A stretch of DNA of 64,000 nucleotides, taken from the NCBI GenBank assembly GCA_027487555.1, contig JAIYDI010000048.1:1-64000 (forward strand). Reading direction: 5' to 3'. Below the pieces are notes generated by a model. That model was given only the letters and a program-made list of their open reading frames with translations, was not told the origin of the DNA and ran no database searches. This document shows positions 53,992 through 64,000 of this stretch, in pieces (position 1 is the first letter of the stretch; every line of letters starts with the position of its first letter). The position numbers were made by a program, and so were the translations under genes. The DNA comes from Hyphomicrobiales bacterium (GTDB taxonomy: Bacteria > Pseudomonadota > Alphaproteobacteria > Rhizobiales > Devosiaceae).

Positions 53992-56900
53992 TCCGCCTCC
54001 TCCTCGCCATCGGCGGTCCACTCGGCCATGCGCGCCAAATGATCGTAGTCGCCGGCATAGCGGCGGTTGAGGGCGGGCTTCAGCGCCGAAACCATCGGCC
54101 GTTCGCCCGAGAGCAAGAGCGCCTCCACCTGCCGGGCGAGGCGGGATTCGATTTCGGCGACGGCGTCAGCGAGGCTCGTGTCGTCGTCGAGCCCGAAGGG
54201 GCTTTCATCGAGTGCCTCGGGGCCAAGCCCGAGTTTCAGATAGATGAGCGCGGAGGCCGCGCCAACGAGCTCCGGGCCGAAGGCGCCGGCCGCCGCCATG
54301 CGCGCTTCGAGCAGCAATTGCGGGGCTTCGAAGGCCTTCATGGTCTTCTTGTCTGGGATGCTGCCGGTCTTGAAATCGAGGATTTCGAGGCTGCCGTCCT
54401 TCAGCACATCGATGCGGTCGGCCTTGCCGGTGATGGTGAAGGGCTCGGCGGCGGGCAGCGTCCAGCTGCCCTTGATCTCGGCGCGGCGGGTCCGTACCCG
54501 CTCATGGCGCTGCAATTCCCAATCGAGATATTGCCGCGCGGCGACGGCGAAGCGGCTGAGCCAGAGGTCGCGGCGATCGCCGATGGCGTCGAGCCCGCCG
54601 AATTCCTCCTCGGCCATGTGCAGCATTATCGCGGTCGCATCGGGCGCGGCAAAATCATGCCCCTCCTCGACGAAGCGGGCGAAGACCTCGTGGATCATCG
54701 AGCCGCGCTCACGCGTATCGAGTGCCTCGCCGAGGCCGGGCAGGCGACGCAGTCCGAGCACGTATTTGGCGTAGAGATCGTAGGGCGAGCGGAACAGCGT
54801 CTCTGCCTCTGTAACGGTGATCTTGCGCGGCCGTTCGGTGGCCGGTGGTGTGGGCCGCGGGCGGGGCGCGGCAACGGGCCTGTCGCCCAGCGTGTCGAGT
54901 CGGTCCGCGAGGTCGAGCCATAGGGCGCCGCGGCGGCGCAGCTCGGCACTCAACTCACGGCCAATGAAGGCGTCGAGCCGCTGCAGATAGCGCGAGGGCA
55001 GCGCCGGGGATGTGCCGCGCCGCTCGGCATAGGCGATCAGCAGCCTTGAATTGCCGAAGGCCATCTCGAAATCATGGGCGGCCTGGCCCTGCTGCCGCTC
55101 GGGCGGTTCGAGCCCCGCCGCGATTCGCATGCCGCGGCTGAGCCAGGGGCCGGGATCGGCGGCGCGCGGCCAGATTTCCTCGTTCAGGCCCGCGACCACC
55201 AGCAGATCGGGCGACATAAGCCGCGCTTCGAGCTGGCCCCAGATGGCGATATCGGCGCGGGCAGGGGCCGGGTCGGTGACGGTTTCGCCCGCCATCAGCA
55301 CGGCGAGCACGCCATCGAGGGTGTTGGGCTTGAAGCGCGGGCCGGCACCCGGGCGACCACCCAGTTCTTCGGCCCAGGCGGTGAAACGCTGGCGGCCCTG
55401 CAGAGGGTTCGCTTCATCGACAAGTCCGTCAACGGCGTGGCGGAGCGCGGTGGCGAAGTCGGCCGCATCGATGTGTGGTGCCTTGGTCAGTGCGACGAGC
55501 GGCGCCACCGCAGCCCCCAGCGCTTCGAGCAGGGCCGCCATGTCCTCGGCTTCCTCGAGTGATGGACGCAGAGCCACATGCTCCAGCGTGCCGGAAGCAG
55601 CGTCGCGCAGCAGCGCCACGAGCCCGGCGATGCCGCCGGGCGCCCGCTGGCCGCGCAAGACCAGATCGAGCCGTTGCGACAGACGGGCGATCTCCGCGCG
55701 CTCGTGGCCGAGCACCACGGCGCGGTTCTGCAGGAGCGTCATCACATCGAGCGGCGCGAAGTCCGACATGGCGGCCGCGAGTGCGGCGCGCACCAGCCGG
55801 CCGATGGCGGACTGGAACAGCGGCACCCCGGCTGCATCGTCGATTTCGATGCCGAAGCGCTTGAGGTCCATGGCGATGCGGCGCGACAGCGTCTGGTCGG
55901 GCGAAATGATGCCCACCGTTTCGCCGCGATCGAGCGCCGCTCGGGCGGCAATGGCGATGGCGAGCGCCTCCTGGTCGATGCTGCGCGCCGCGATGATGCC
56001 GATATCGGCCAGCGCCGCCGGGAGTGTCGGCGTCAGCACCGCACGGGCCTCTGCCCAATGTGCCGTCGCTTCAGCGTGGGCGAGCGCCTGACGCAGCAGT
56101 GCGACCCGTGCGCCGCTCTCCGGCCCGAGTCGTTCGACATTGGCGGGGGAGGTGCCAAGCCGCCGCAGCAGCCGGGCGAGGCCATATTGCGGGTGTCCAT
56201 GCGCGCCAGTGCCGTGGTCGAGCAGCGCCTGATGCTCGTCGGGCGTCATGGCAAGATCGAGGCCGGGCAGCACCAGCGCGCCGCGCGGCAGCTTCGCAAT
56301 GGCGGCAAGGAGATCGGCGGTTGCCGGCACCGAGCCCGTCGAGCCCGCGGCAATCACCGGGCGGTCGCCATAGACGAATTGCGCGGTGTCCGCCTGTCGG
56401 GCGAGGCGCAGATTGCGCAGGTCCGCCGGATCGGCGCGGGTCTCGGCCGCCAGCATGGCCTCCCAGGCCGAAAGCGCGATCTCGATGAATTTCCGCGTCT
56501 TCTGCCAGTTGCCGGCGAGGTCGAGCCGATCGATCTCGGCTTCGAGCGCCGCGAGCGAGCCTTGCTCGATGACGAGATCGTCGCGCAAGGACGCGAGGCT
56601 TTGCGCGAGCGCGAAGATTTCGGCGGCATTGGGCGGGGTGGCCAGCACTTCGGCGCCGCCCGGCGTGCGCGCCCAGGCATCGATCAGACGGGCCAGAAAC
56701 AGCGTCCGCTCCATGGTGGAGGCGGGGCCGGGCAGGTTGGGCGCATCGAAAGGCGGCAGGAAGGGTTCTTCGTCCTCCACTTCGCCGCCGAAGGTGCGAA
56801 TATCGGGCAGCAGGGCCGCGCCGCCGAGCCGGGTGGCAAACAGGTCCGCAAGCGCCAGTCGCGCCCGGCGGGTGGGCACGATTATGGTGACGTCGCTCAG

Positions 56901-57017
56901 CCAGAACGGGCCCTTCCGGGCCCAGCCGGAGAGCAGCGTGCCATCGAGTACGCCGTCCGCAAGCGTCGGAAGGAAAGGCTGGTCCGGCGCGATGGAAAAG
57001 AGCGAGGTGCGGCGCAT
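53988..57017 (-). CDS. addB: double-strand break repair protein AddB
   Basis: A 1009-residue AddB subunit of the alphaproteobacterial type. TIIVPTRRARLALADLF near the N-terminus is a degenerate helicase region; LVVAGLNEEIWPRAADPGPWLS is a strong family landmark; the C-terminal nuclease has LEILDFKTGSIPDKK. It works with AddA on DNA double-strand breaks. The ATG at 57017 gives MRRTSLFSIAPDQPFLPTLA; the open frame upstream to 57281 crosses repeat copy H and is not coding. Confidence 0.93.
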   Translation of the reverse strand: MRRTSLFSIAPDQPFLPTLADGVLDGTLLSGWARKGPFWLSDVTIIVPTRRARLALADLFATRLGGAALLPDIRTFGGEVEDEEPFLPPFDAPNLPGPASTMERTLFLARLIDAWARTPGGAEVLATPPNAAEIFALAQSLASLRDDLVIEQGSLAALEAEIDRLDLAGNWQKTRKFIEIALSAWEAMLAAETRADPADLRNLRLARQADTAQFVYGDRPVIAAGSTGSVPATADLLAAIAKLPRGALVLPGLDLAMTPDEHQALLDHGTGAHGHPQYGLARLLRRLGTSPANVERLGPESGARVALLRQALAHAEATAHWAEARAVLTPTLPAALADIGIIAARSIDQEALAIAIAARAALDRGETVGIISPDQTLSRRIAMDLKRFGIEIDDAAGVPLFQSAIGRLVRAALAAAMSDFAPLDVMTLLQNRAVVLGHERAEIARLSQRLDLVLRGQRAPGGIAGLVALLRDAASGTLEHVALRPSLEEAEDMAALLEALGAAVAPLVALTKAPHIDAADFATALRHAVDGLVDEANPLQGRQRFTAWAEELGGRPGAGPRFKPNTLDGVLAVLMAGETVTDPAPARADIAIWGQLEARLMSPDLLVVAGLNEEIWPRAADPGPWLSRGMRIAAGLEPPERQQGQAAHDFEMAFGNSRLLIAYAERRGTSPALPSRYLQRLDAFIGRELSAELRRRGALWLDLADRLDTLGDRPVAAPRPRPTPPATERPRKITVTEAETLFRSPYDLYAKYVLGLRRLPGLGEALDTRERGSMIHEVFARFVEEGHDFAAPDATAIMLHMAEEEFGGLDAIGDRRDLWLSRFAVAARQYLDWELQRHERVRTRRAEIKGSWTLPAAEPFTITGKADRIDVLKDGSLEILDFKTGSIPDKKTMKAFEAPQLLLEARMAAAGAFGPELVGAASALIYLKLGLGPEALDESPFGLDDDTSLADAVAEIESRLARQVEALLLSGERPMVSALKPALNRRYAGDYDHLARMAEWTADGEEEAE

Positions 57018-57062
57018 GGCCGGGATATGACCGGGACGGGCCGCGAAAGTCCAGCCTCGCGG

Positions 57063-57164
57063 GATCATTTCGCGTTTCAAATGAAACACTGAAAAGACCC
57101 AAGTATTTGCCTGGTCGCGCTCCGAACCGGAAAAGTCCTGCGGCTTTTCCGTGAAGCGCTCTAG
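57063..57164 (+). repeat. RIME-like two-hairpin element, copy H
   Basis: GATCATTTCGCGTTTCAAATGAAACACTGAAAAGACC is a decayed first hairpin (GTTTCA/TGAAAC kept); GCGCTCCGAACCGGAAAAGTCCTGCGGCTTTTCCGTGAAGCGC is the second. The terminal CTAG (57161-57164) holds the tsaE stop codon. The only copy outside the sugar region. Confidence 0.85.
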
Positions 57165-57601
57165 ATGTTCCGGTTGTCGGTGAAGGCGACGTAGGCGGTG
57201 CGGCCCGGGCGACCGGGCGGCAGCGCGAGCGTCACGGTGCCGGTCGCCTTGCGGTAGAGTTCGGGGACGCGCTCCGGCCATTCGACGAGCAGGATCGCCT
57301 CCGCGCGGTCGAACAGCCCGAGTTCGTCGATATCGCGCTCCGACGCGAGCCGGTAGAGATCGGCGTGGAGCACCACGTGCCCCTTGCCCTCATAGGGCTG
57401 CACCAGCGCGAATGTGGGCGAGGGCACGTCGAGTTCGGCGTCTTCGAGCAACGCGCGGATAATGGACCGCGCGAGCGCCGTCTTGCCCGCCCCCAGGTCG
57501 CCTTCGAGCAGCAGCACATCGCCCGGCTGCAGCGCGGTCGCGATCCTTGCCCCGAGTGCGGCGGTCGCTTGATCGTCGGCAAGGTTGAGGACCGCTGCCA
57601 T
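57161..57601 (-). CDS. tsaE: tRNA t6A37 biosynthesis ATPase TsaE
   Basis: A 146-residue P-loop ATPase needed with TsaB and TsaD for threonylcarbamoyl transfer to A37. Walker A is LEGDLGAGKTALARSIIRAL; SPTFALVQPYEG, HADLYRLASERDIDELGL and ILLVEWPERVPE are conserved. It starts 3 bp after the divL-like stop, so the two are co-transcribed. Its TAG stop lies in the conserved end of repeat copy H. Confidence 0.94.
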   Translation of the reverse strand: MAAVLNLADDQATAALGARIATALQPGDVLLLEGDLGAGKTALARSIIRALLEDAELDVPSPTFALVQPYEGKGHVVLHADLYRLASERDIDELGLFDRAEAILLVEWPERVPELYRKATGTVTLALPPGRPGRTAYVAFTDNRNI

Positions 57602-57604
57602 ATT

Positions 57605-60016
57605 CTACTCCGCCGCGCCGACCATGGCGACATCCGATGGCAGGCTGACCACGACGCGGGTGCCGCGCGGCTCGCGCTGCTCGATCTTGATCGTGCCGCC
57701 ATGCAGGCTGACGAAGGCGCGGACTATGGCGAGGCCGAGGCCGACGCCGCGCTGCCGCCCGGTGACGGCGAGATCGGCGCGTTCCTCGAGTGCGGCTTCG
57801 ATATCCTCGCTCATCGCGACGCTGTCGTCTTCTACCGTGAAGGTCAGGCGACCCGGCCGTCCGGCGACGGTGAGGCGCACTTCGCCACCGGGTTCAGAAT
57901 AGCGGGCGGCGTTCGAGAGCAGGTTGTAGAGCACCTGGACGACGCGCGTGCCATCGGCGACGAAGGCCGGCAGATCTGGCGCGATCTCAACCTTGAGCTT
58001 GATGGCGCGCTCGCCGTCGATCTCGGGAAAAGTGGCGGTCACCCCGGTGCATGCCTTGTCGACGAGTGCCGCGACATCCTGCAGCTCGGGCCTTAGCTCT
58101 GCAATGCCGGCGTCCACGGTCGCGAGGTCGAGAATGTTGTCGATCAGGACGCCGAGCGTGACGCTCGAGGCGCGGATATAGTCGGTGTAGCTGCGCTGCT
58201 TGTCGTTGAGGTCGCCCGCGGCGCCCGAGGCCAGCAGGTCGGCAAAGCCGATGATGTTGGTCAGCGGCGAGCGCAGTTCGTACGAGACGTTCTGCACAAA
58301 GGCGTCCTTCAGGCGATCGGCGGTGAGCAGCGCTTCGTTCTTTTCCTTGAGCACGCGCTGGTAATTGGCGCTTTCGGTGACATCGAGGAAGGTCATCATG
58401 GTCTGCCCATCGGGCAGGCGGACGATGGCGTAATCCACCAGCTTGCCATCGGCGCGGGTGATGCGGCCCTGCTGGTCGGAGCGGTTGGGGTTGAGGTCGA
58501 TGATCGAGCGCTTGAGGCTGCGCCAGATGGTGACGCCATCCTCGGGCATGGCGGCGCCCACGGCTTCGGCCACCTGGTCGATATGCGGGTTGGCGGCAAG
58601 CAGGTTGGCCGGAACCTTCCAGATCAGCGACAGGCGCGGGTTGGAGAGCGTCAGGCGGCCATTGGTGCCGAAGACGGCGACGGCTTCCGATAGCGCATTG
58701 AGGGTGGAGCGCTGCACATCCAGCAGCGCGCGGTGCTGGCTCTTCAGCGCCAGCTGGTCGGTAATGTCCTCGAACACATAGATGACGCCGCCCTTGGGGC
58801 CGGCGGGCGCCGCGATGATCTGCACCGTGCGGCCATCGGGCAGGTGCCACGGCGGCAGTTCGCTCGGCATCCTCAACTGGTAGGAGCCAAGGTGGCGGGC
58901 GCGCCAGGCCTGGTAGTCGGGCTCGTTGGGCAGCTTGCCCTCGGTTCTGAGCTTGTCGAGGATCAGGCGTTCGTCGAGCCCGGGCTTCAGCCACGCAGCA
59001 TCGAGACCGAACAGCAACGCGTAGGCGCGGTTGAACTGCACAAGCCCGCGCGTCGCGTTGAAGATGGCGATGGGGGTGGCGAGCGCATCGATGATGGCGC
59101 TGAGGTGCGCAAGGCCCATGCCGCGCTCGGCGCCTTCGCCGATCGGCTTCAGGTAGCCGGCCATACCGGTTTCGAGCGGTATCTCCACCGGCTCGAAGCG
59201 ACCGCCTTCGCCAAAGCTCAGCTCATAATGCGCGCCTTCGGTGCGCTGCGCGAGTTCGAGCAGTTCAGCCGGATGCGCATCGGAACTACGCCTGCCGAGG
59301 CGCTTGGCCAACTCGTGCCAGGCGGTATTGACCCCGATCAGGCGGCCCTTCGCATCGCGCAGGAAGGCCGGGACGTTGAGCGCGCCGATCACCTGGCGCA
59401 CTTCCTGATGGTCGGGCGTGGCAACGGGCGCGATGCTTGGCGGCGGAGCCGCGGCGGGACGGAGCCGCAGCGCCGTACCCGTGCCCACGAGGCCGCCGAT
59501 GGCGCGCACGACACGGCCATCAATGGCGCGGACAGTGGTCTCGAAGCTCTGGCCGTTGACGCGCAGCGCCTCGACCGATTGCGCCAGCCGATCGGCATCG
59601 GCGGGGGTCAGCCAATTGGCGAAGACCAGAACGTCCTCTGCCGGTTGGCCGGCGGGCAGCAGCGCTGCCGACTGCCCAAGGACGCGGGGGCCTTCGGCGC
59701 GCTCGGTCCAGTGGATGACGATCTCGCGCGAGCCGGAGAGCAGCGCCTCATATTCGTCGAGCCGGGCGCGTAGTGCCGAAACCTGCAGCGCGCTTCGTTC
59801 GCGCTCGGCACGATTCTCGCGGATGATGCGGCGGATGATGGTGGTGGCGATGAGGCCGAAGGCGCCGGCGCCGATGGCGACTGCAAGTGGCGCCGCGCCC
59901 ATGATGGTTGTGGGATTGAGGCCCTGCGCAAGCGTCGGCGTAGCGACAAACAGTGTGGCGACAGACGCGGCGATACCCGCGAATCCGACTATGTTCCGGA
60001 TTTTGTCCGGCCCCAT
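57605..60016 (-). CDS. divL: DivL-like PAS-domain pseudo-histidine kinase with tyrosine at the phosphoacceptor site
   Basis: An 803-residue membrane-associated sensor protein. Two hydrophobic segments (residues 11-30 and 38-62) are followed by several PAS-like domains (about 205-280, 305-420, 435-550). The dimerisation region reads FVQNVSYELRSPLTNIIGF: Tyr579 replaces the usual histidine, as in Caulobacter DivL, which controls CckA and CtrA. In the ATPase domain the N-box (VLYNLLSNAARYSE) and G2 (RGVGLGLAIV) are present but the G1 box is VEDDSVAMSED instead of DxGxG. Co-transcribed with tsaE. Agrobacterium-type gene order supports the DivL call. Confidence 0.85.
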   Translation of the reverse strand: MGPDKIRNIVGFAGIAASVATLFVATPTLAQGLNPTTIMGAAPLAVAIGAGAFGLIATTIIRRIIRENRAERERSALQVSALRARLDEYEALLSGSREIVIHWTERAEGPRVLGQSAALLPAGQPAEDVLVFANWLTPADADRLAQSVEALRVNGQSFETTVRAIDGRVVRAIGGLVGTGTALRLRPAAAPPPSIAPVATPDHQEVRQVIGALNVPAFLRDAKGRLIGVNTAWHELAKRLGRRSSDAHPAELLELAQRTEGAHYELSFGEGGRFEPVEIPLETGMAGYLKPIGEGAERGMGLAHLSAIIDALATPIAIFNATRGLVQFNRAYALLFGLDAAWLKPGLDERLILDKLRTEGKLPNEPDYQAWRARHLGSYQLRMPSELPPWHLPDGRTVQIIAAPAGPKGGVIYVFEDITDQLALKSQHRALLDVQRSTLNALSEAVAVFGTNGRLTLSNPRLSLIWKVPANLLAANPHIDQVAEAVGAAMPEDGVTIWRSLKRSIIDLNPNRSDQQGRITRADGKLVDYAIVRLPDGQTMMTFLDVTESANYQRVLKEKNEALLTADRLKDAFVQNVSYELRSPLTNIIGFADLLASGAAGDLNDKQRSYTDYIRASSVTLGVLIDNILDLATVDAGIAELRPELQDVAALVDKACTGVTATFPEIDGERAIKLKVEIAPDLPAFVADGTRVVQVLYNLLSNAARYSEPGGEVRLTVAGRPGRLTFTVEDDSVAMSEDIEAALEERADLAVTGRQRGVGLGLAIVRAFVSLHGGTIKIEQREPRGTRVVVSLPSDVAMVGAAE

Positions 60017-60307
60017 GCTTTGCCCCTAGCCATTAGAATATTTTGGCCGAACCGTCCGTAACGGATGCCCTACGCCGCACATACCGACGCGCCGAGCCCC
60101 CGAACTGATTCGCCGCGCCATTCGCTGGCCAAACACGCCCGACCAACGAATCACCGCACATTACCGACCTCGGAATCGCGCCAAAAGAGTGCTTTTGCGT
60201 GTGCATAGCGGGGATCGTGCCGAGATAGGGTGTTGACCACGGTCCGAACAGTGAACGCTTCGTTAACGCGGCACTGATTTGCCCCCGAAAAATCATTCCG
60301 GCGGCAA
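60017..60307. other. intergenic stretch upstream of the divL-like gene
   Basis: About 290 bp between the divL-like start and the ahcY terminator. It must hold the divL promoter. CGTTAACG at about 60261 contains TTAAC, a CtrA half-site word, but the full TTAA-N7-TTAA pattern is not seen. No gene is visible. Confidence 0.35.
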
Positions 60308-60335
60308 GAAAACAAAAGGGCGCCCGGAGGCGCCC
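60308..60335 (-). terminator. intrinsic terminator after ahcY
   Basis: On the minus strand GGGCGCC (60335-60329) pairs with GGCGCCC (60324-60318) around TCCG, followed by TTTTGTTTTC. It lies 25 bp after the ahcY stop codon at 60360. Confidence 0.85.
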
Positions 60336-60359
60336 TCTCAGTCCAGCGATTCCGACCGC

Positions 60360-61763
<1,404 letters not shown>

Positions 61764-61796
61764 GTGGCTGAACTCCGCGTGTGTGCTGTTGGCCGC

Positions 61797-61825
61797 CTTA
61801 TACGCAAGGCAGCCAACTGGATCAA
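61797..61825 (-). promoter_or_regulatory. candidate sigma-70-type promoter of ahcY
   Basis: On the minus strand TTGATC (61825-61820) and TATAAG (61802-61797) are 17 bp apart, placing the transcription start about 25 bp before the ATG at 61763. A near-perfect 11-bp hairpin (61789-61816) overlaps the -10 region, and a second imperfect hairpin (61827-61854) lies just upstream; either could be a regulator site. No known SAH riboswitch pattern was recognised. Confidence 0.5.
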
Positions 61826-61856
61826 CGGGAGACATAAAGGAGTCTTTATATCCCCT

Positions 61857-62366
61857 TTACGCGCGCTGTTCGCGGGGACGCCGACGACGGAACGGCAGCA
61901 GCAGAAAGCGCACGATTGCCGAGGTCACCAGGTAGCCGAACACAAGACCGGCACCGCCATAGGCAAGCCCTTCGGGAGACATGGAAAGCGCGGGCTGGAA
62001 GTCGTCCAGCGCCCGTCCGCCGATCTCGCTGTCCATGTATTGCGGCAGCAGCGTCACTCGCGCCACCGGATCGGCACTGCGGATGCGGTTGAGCATGGCG
62101 CTGAGTTCGGCATAGCGCGAGAAGGTGCGCGTCATGGACTGGCCGCGACCCTCGATGAAGCTGTCGCCGGCGGCGGTGTACCGCGCAATCGCCGCCTCGC
62201 GGCTCAGGCCGGCGGCGCTGGCCGCGATATCGAACTCGGTGGTGATGATACGAAGCTCGTCCACGGCCCCGCTCAGACGCTGGGTGTATTGCTGGGCGTA
62301 TTCTGGGAACTGGCTAAGCGCCGCCCCGAGGGCAAGTCCGCCAATAATGCCGAGTGTCCTGCGCAT
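61857..62366 (-). CDS. DUF2937 family membrane protein
   Basis: A 169-residue protein matching DUF2937 from memory. N-terminal helix LGIIGGLALGAALSQFPEYA, then QQYTQRLSGAVDELRIITTEFD, a soluble middle, and a C-terminal helix GLAYGGAGLVFGYLVTSAIV followed by a basic tail RRRRPREQRA. Two membrane anchors flank a periplasmic domain. Function unknown; it is regularly found beside ahcY and HPr in Hyphomicrobiales. Confidence 0.8.
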   Translation of the reverse strand: MRRTLGIIGGLALGAALSQFPEYAQQYTQRLSGAVDELRIITTEFDIAASAAGLSREAAIARYTAAGDSFIEGRGQSMTRTFSRYAELSAMLNRIRSADPVARVTLLPQYMDSEIGGRALDDFQPALSMSPEGLAYGGAGLVFGYLVTSAIVRFLLLPFRRRRPREQRA

Positions 62367-62761
62367 CCGTTCCCGCTCTTCTGGCTGGCTGACAGCGTTT
62401 CAGTGGTCGAGTCGCACTCATACGAGCCAGCCCCTCCTCGAGGGAGGGGAATTGCCACCAATTCAACGGCAAGTCCGGGCAGGCGTTCCAAGGCAGCGTG
62501 CGGGACGGTCCGTTGAAGGGGGCGACGAGTCTATCGGTGAACGTGGTCTTGCCGCGCGATTGGGCCTCGAGATCGTCGACCACGCCGATAATGTCGGTGA
62601 TCGGCTTGGCCGGTAACCCGGGGCGCGCGGTGGAGCCCGTGTGCGTCCACGTGCCGCGGTTGCCCAGGACACAGAGGCGGGATCAGCTCGCTGTCGGGCG
62701 CTCGCGTGCCAAGGCCCCGGGCCAGCCTTCGTCGTGGGCAAGAGCTCAACTGGCTCTGGCG
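62367..62761. other. intergenic stretch between DUF2937 and HPr genes
   Basis: 395 bp without a credible gene. A CCCCTCC/GGAGGGG hairpin lies at 62431-62449 and may end transcripts. The GC-rich remainder gives only low-complexity open frames. I see no RNA gene. Confidence 0.4.
62431..62449. terminator. possible terminator hairpin downstream of HPr
   Basis: CCCCTCC-TCGAG-GGAGGGG forms a 7-bp GC stem. No T-run follows on either strand, so a terminator role is weakly supported. Confidence 0.3.
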
Positions 62762-63073
62762 TCAGGCCGGTGCGCCGTCGGCATCCTCGTCGAAGCCGTT
62801 ATTGACCAGCGTCGTGATGGCGTCGAGCGCCTCGCGCGCCTGCCGCCCCGTCGCCTGCACGAGGATGGTGGAGCCCGGCCCGGCGCCCAGCATCATCAGA
62901 CCCATGATCGAGTCCCCTGAGACCGACTGGCCGTCGCGGATGACCTTGATATCGGCATCGAAGCATTCGGCCGTGCGCACGAAACGGGCCGAGGCGCGCG
63001 CGTGCAGCCCCTTGCGATTGACGATGGTCAATTGCTGCGCGAGCGCCCGATCCGATTGTGCCGCAGTTTCCAT
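62762..63073 (-). CDS. ptsH: HPr family phosphocarrier protein
   Basis: A 103-residue HPr. NRKGLHARASARFV contains the phospho-accepting histidine and SGDSIMGLMMLGAGPG carries the regulatory-site serine. In Hyphomicrobiales this belongs to the nitrogen-type PTS with PtsP and EIIA proteins, and often to the HprK regulatory circuit, rather than sugar import. ATG 63073 (METAAQSDRALAQQL) fits; the frame is open to 63148 without protein-like features. Confidence 0.92.
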   Translation of the reverse strand: METAAQSDRALAQQLTIVNRKGLHARASARFVRTAECFDADIKVIRDGQSVSGDSIMGLMMLGAGPGSTILVQATGRQAREALDAITTLVNNGFDEDADGAPA

Positions 63074-63193
63074 AGCACAAAGTGTGCCGGAAAATCGGCG
63101 GGCTGAGAAGTGCCCAATGCTGAATGTCGCGGGCGATATGACGAGCATCTAGCAATGCCACAGCGCCGCCGCACTTAGTGCGGAGGAGGGTGT

Positions 63194-63955
63194 ATGCGCC
63201 AGCTTTTCCGCCTCACCATCGCAATGCTCGCCATCTGCCATGCAGCATTCCTGACAACAGGAACCAGGGCGGCAGCAGATTTTCCGCCGTTGCCACCACT
63301 CTGCAGCGACATTGCGTTTGAAGACGACGCCTTCGTGGCCTGCACGGTCGATCCTCAACAATATGCGATTCGTCTTCACCTCGATGACGCCACAGGCCGC
63401 CCATATGGATCGGTCACCAACTTTGCCCGGTCGGGGCCGCCCGTGCTGTTCTCGATGAACGCTGGCATGTATTTGCGCGATCTGCATCCTCAAGGCCTGT
63501 TCGTCGAGGACGGTCGAACTATTTCCCCGCTCAACACCGCCACCGGCGAGGGTAATTTCCACCTCATGCCCAATGGGGTGCTGGTCATTACCCAATCTGG
63601 GGCGACTCGCGTTGTCCCGGGCCCAACCTTTAGGCCAACCAACGACATCGCTTTTGCCACACAGTCGGGGCCCATGCTCGTCATCGACGGCGCCCTGCAC
63701 CCGGCGTTCTCCGAAAATGGTACGTCGCGCTATGTCCGAAATGGCGTCGGTGTCCGTGAGGACGGCGTGGTCGTGTTTGCAATTTCACGCGATGAGGTCA
63801 GCTTTGGCCGCTTCGCCCGGCTGTTCCGAGATGCACTCCATTGCCCGAATGCGCTATATCTCGACGGCTTTGTTTCGGCATTGGCAAACGACGATGAAAT
63901 TGTCGCCGGCGGCAACCATAAGGCCGGACCAATCGTCTCCGTCGCGCCGCGCTAG
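63194..63955 (+). CDS. exported phosphodiester glycosidase family protein (DUF2233/NAGPA)
   Basis: A 253-residue protein with a signal peptide (LFRLTIAMLAICHAAFLTTG, cleavage near RAAAD). The NAGPA-type domain shows VLFSMNAGMYLRDLHPQGLFV, FHLMPNGVLVI, SGPMLVIDG and ALYLDGFVSAL, all typical of DUF2233 proteins. The eukaryotic relative uncovers mannose-6-phosphate; in bacteria some members act on cell-wall phosphodiester-linked sugars. GGAGGAGGG lies just upstream of the ATG. It is divergent from HPr. Confidence 0.85.
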   Translation: MRQLFRLTIAMLAICHAAFLTTGTRAAADFPPLPPLCSDIAFEDDAFVACTVDPQQYAIRLHLDDATGRPYGSVTNFARSGPPVLFSMNAGMYLRDLHPQGLFVEDGRTISPLNTATGEGNFHLMPNGVLVITQSGATRVVPGPTFRPTNDIAFATQSGPMLVIDGALHPAFSENGTSRYVRNGVGVREDGVVVFAISRDEVSFGRFARLFRDALHCPNALYLDGFVSALANDDEIVAGGNHKAGPIVSVAPR

Positions 63956-64000
63956 ATGTCTAGCTGCCGAGCGTTTCGCTCGCAACGTTGATATATTTGC

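Noticed and set aside
61789..61854. SAH riboswitch upstream of ahcY
   Set aside because: Two hairpins are present, but the better one overlaps the likely -10 box and no recognised SAH or SAM riboswitch consensus could be matched by eye.
62367..62761. Degenerate gene between DUF2937 and HPr
   Set aside because: Open frames exist on both strands but none shows a family pattern, a start signal or biased codon use that I could support.

Overview
The window looks like the chromosome of an alphaproteobacterium of the order Hyphomicrobiales, probably a Devosia-like genus. This rests on the gene blocks acnA-ccmABCDG, yciB-ftsY-mtaB-dapF, uppP-fzlA-like-queG and accD-folC/trxA-addAB-tsaE-divL-ahcY-DUF2937-HPr, which follow the order expected in that group, and on overall high GC. 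The placement is inference from gene order and protein style, not from a marker phylogeny.

Layout. 0.4-9.2 kb: two tandem IalB-type secreted proteins, a 2H phosphoesterase (ThpR type), a BAX-inhibitor-1 membrane protein, GNAT enzymes, a BrnTA toxin-antitoxin pair, DUF2794 and DUF1223 proteins, and aconitase. 9.3-12.2 kb: cytochrome c maturation operon ccmA-B-C-D-G. 12.5-16.8 kb: minus-strand operon yciB, ftsY, mtaB, dapF, followed by tRNA-Leu(CAG). 17.0-22.3 kb: NDUFA9-like protein, undecaprenyl-diphosphatase, FzlA-like GST-fold protein, QueG, an SDR and a GNAT enzyme.

22.4-39.6 kb is a carbohydrate and sugar-acid catabolic region: glucuronate isomerase, a KdgF-like cupin, a GH3 beta-glucosidase, a FadR-type GntR regulator, a DUF1537 sugar-acid kinase, a complete dipeptide-type ABC transporter, and a divergent plus-strand operon of a BNR sialidase-like protein, an SDR, a PdxA2-like dehydrogenase and a DapA-family aldolase. 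The kinase plus PdxA2 pair fits phosphorylation and oxidative decarboxylation of a four-carbon acid sugar. Seven of the eight copies of a two-hairpin intergenic repeat of about 100 bp (RIME-like) punctuate this region; the eighth lies at 57.1 kb.

39.6-44.3 kb is an AT-richer accessory island next to the 3' end of tRNA-Arg(CCG). It holds an overlapping minus-strand gene set: a secreted-protein gene broken by a stop codon in its signal peptide, a membrane-anchored unknown protein, a 43-residue peptide, and a 726-residue protein combining a papain-like segment, an intein-like Hint domain and calcium-binding loops. A DUF3768 gene sits beside the tRNA. This is the least ordinary part of the window.

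44.8-64 kb returns to core genes: a beta-propeller glycosidase, accD-folC, a NagZ-type GH3 enzyme, trxA, addAB, tsaE, a DivL-like tyrosine pseudo-histidine kinase, ahcY, DUF2937, an HPr of the nitrogen-type PTS and a DUF2233 phosphodiester glycosidase. No rRNA, CRISPR array, complete insertion sequence or integrase was seen.
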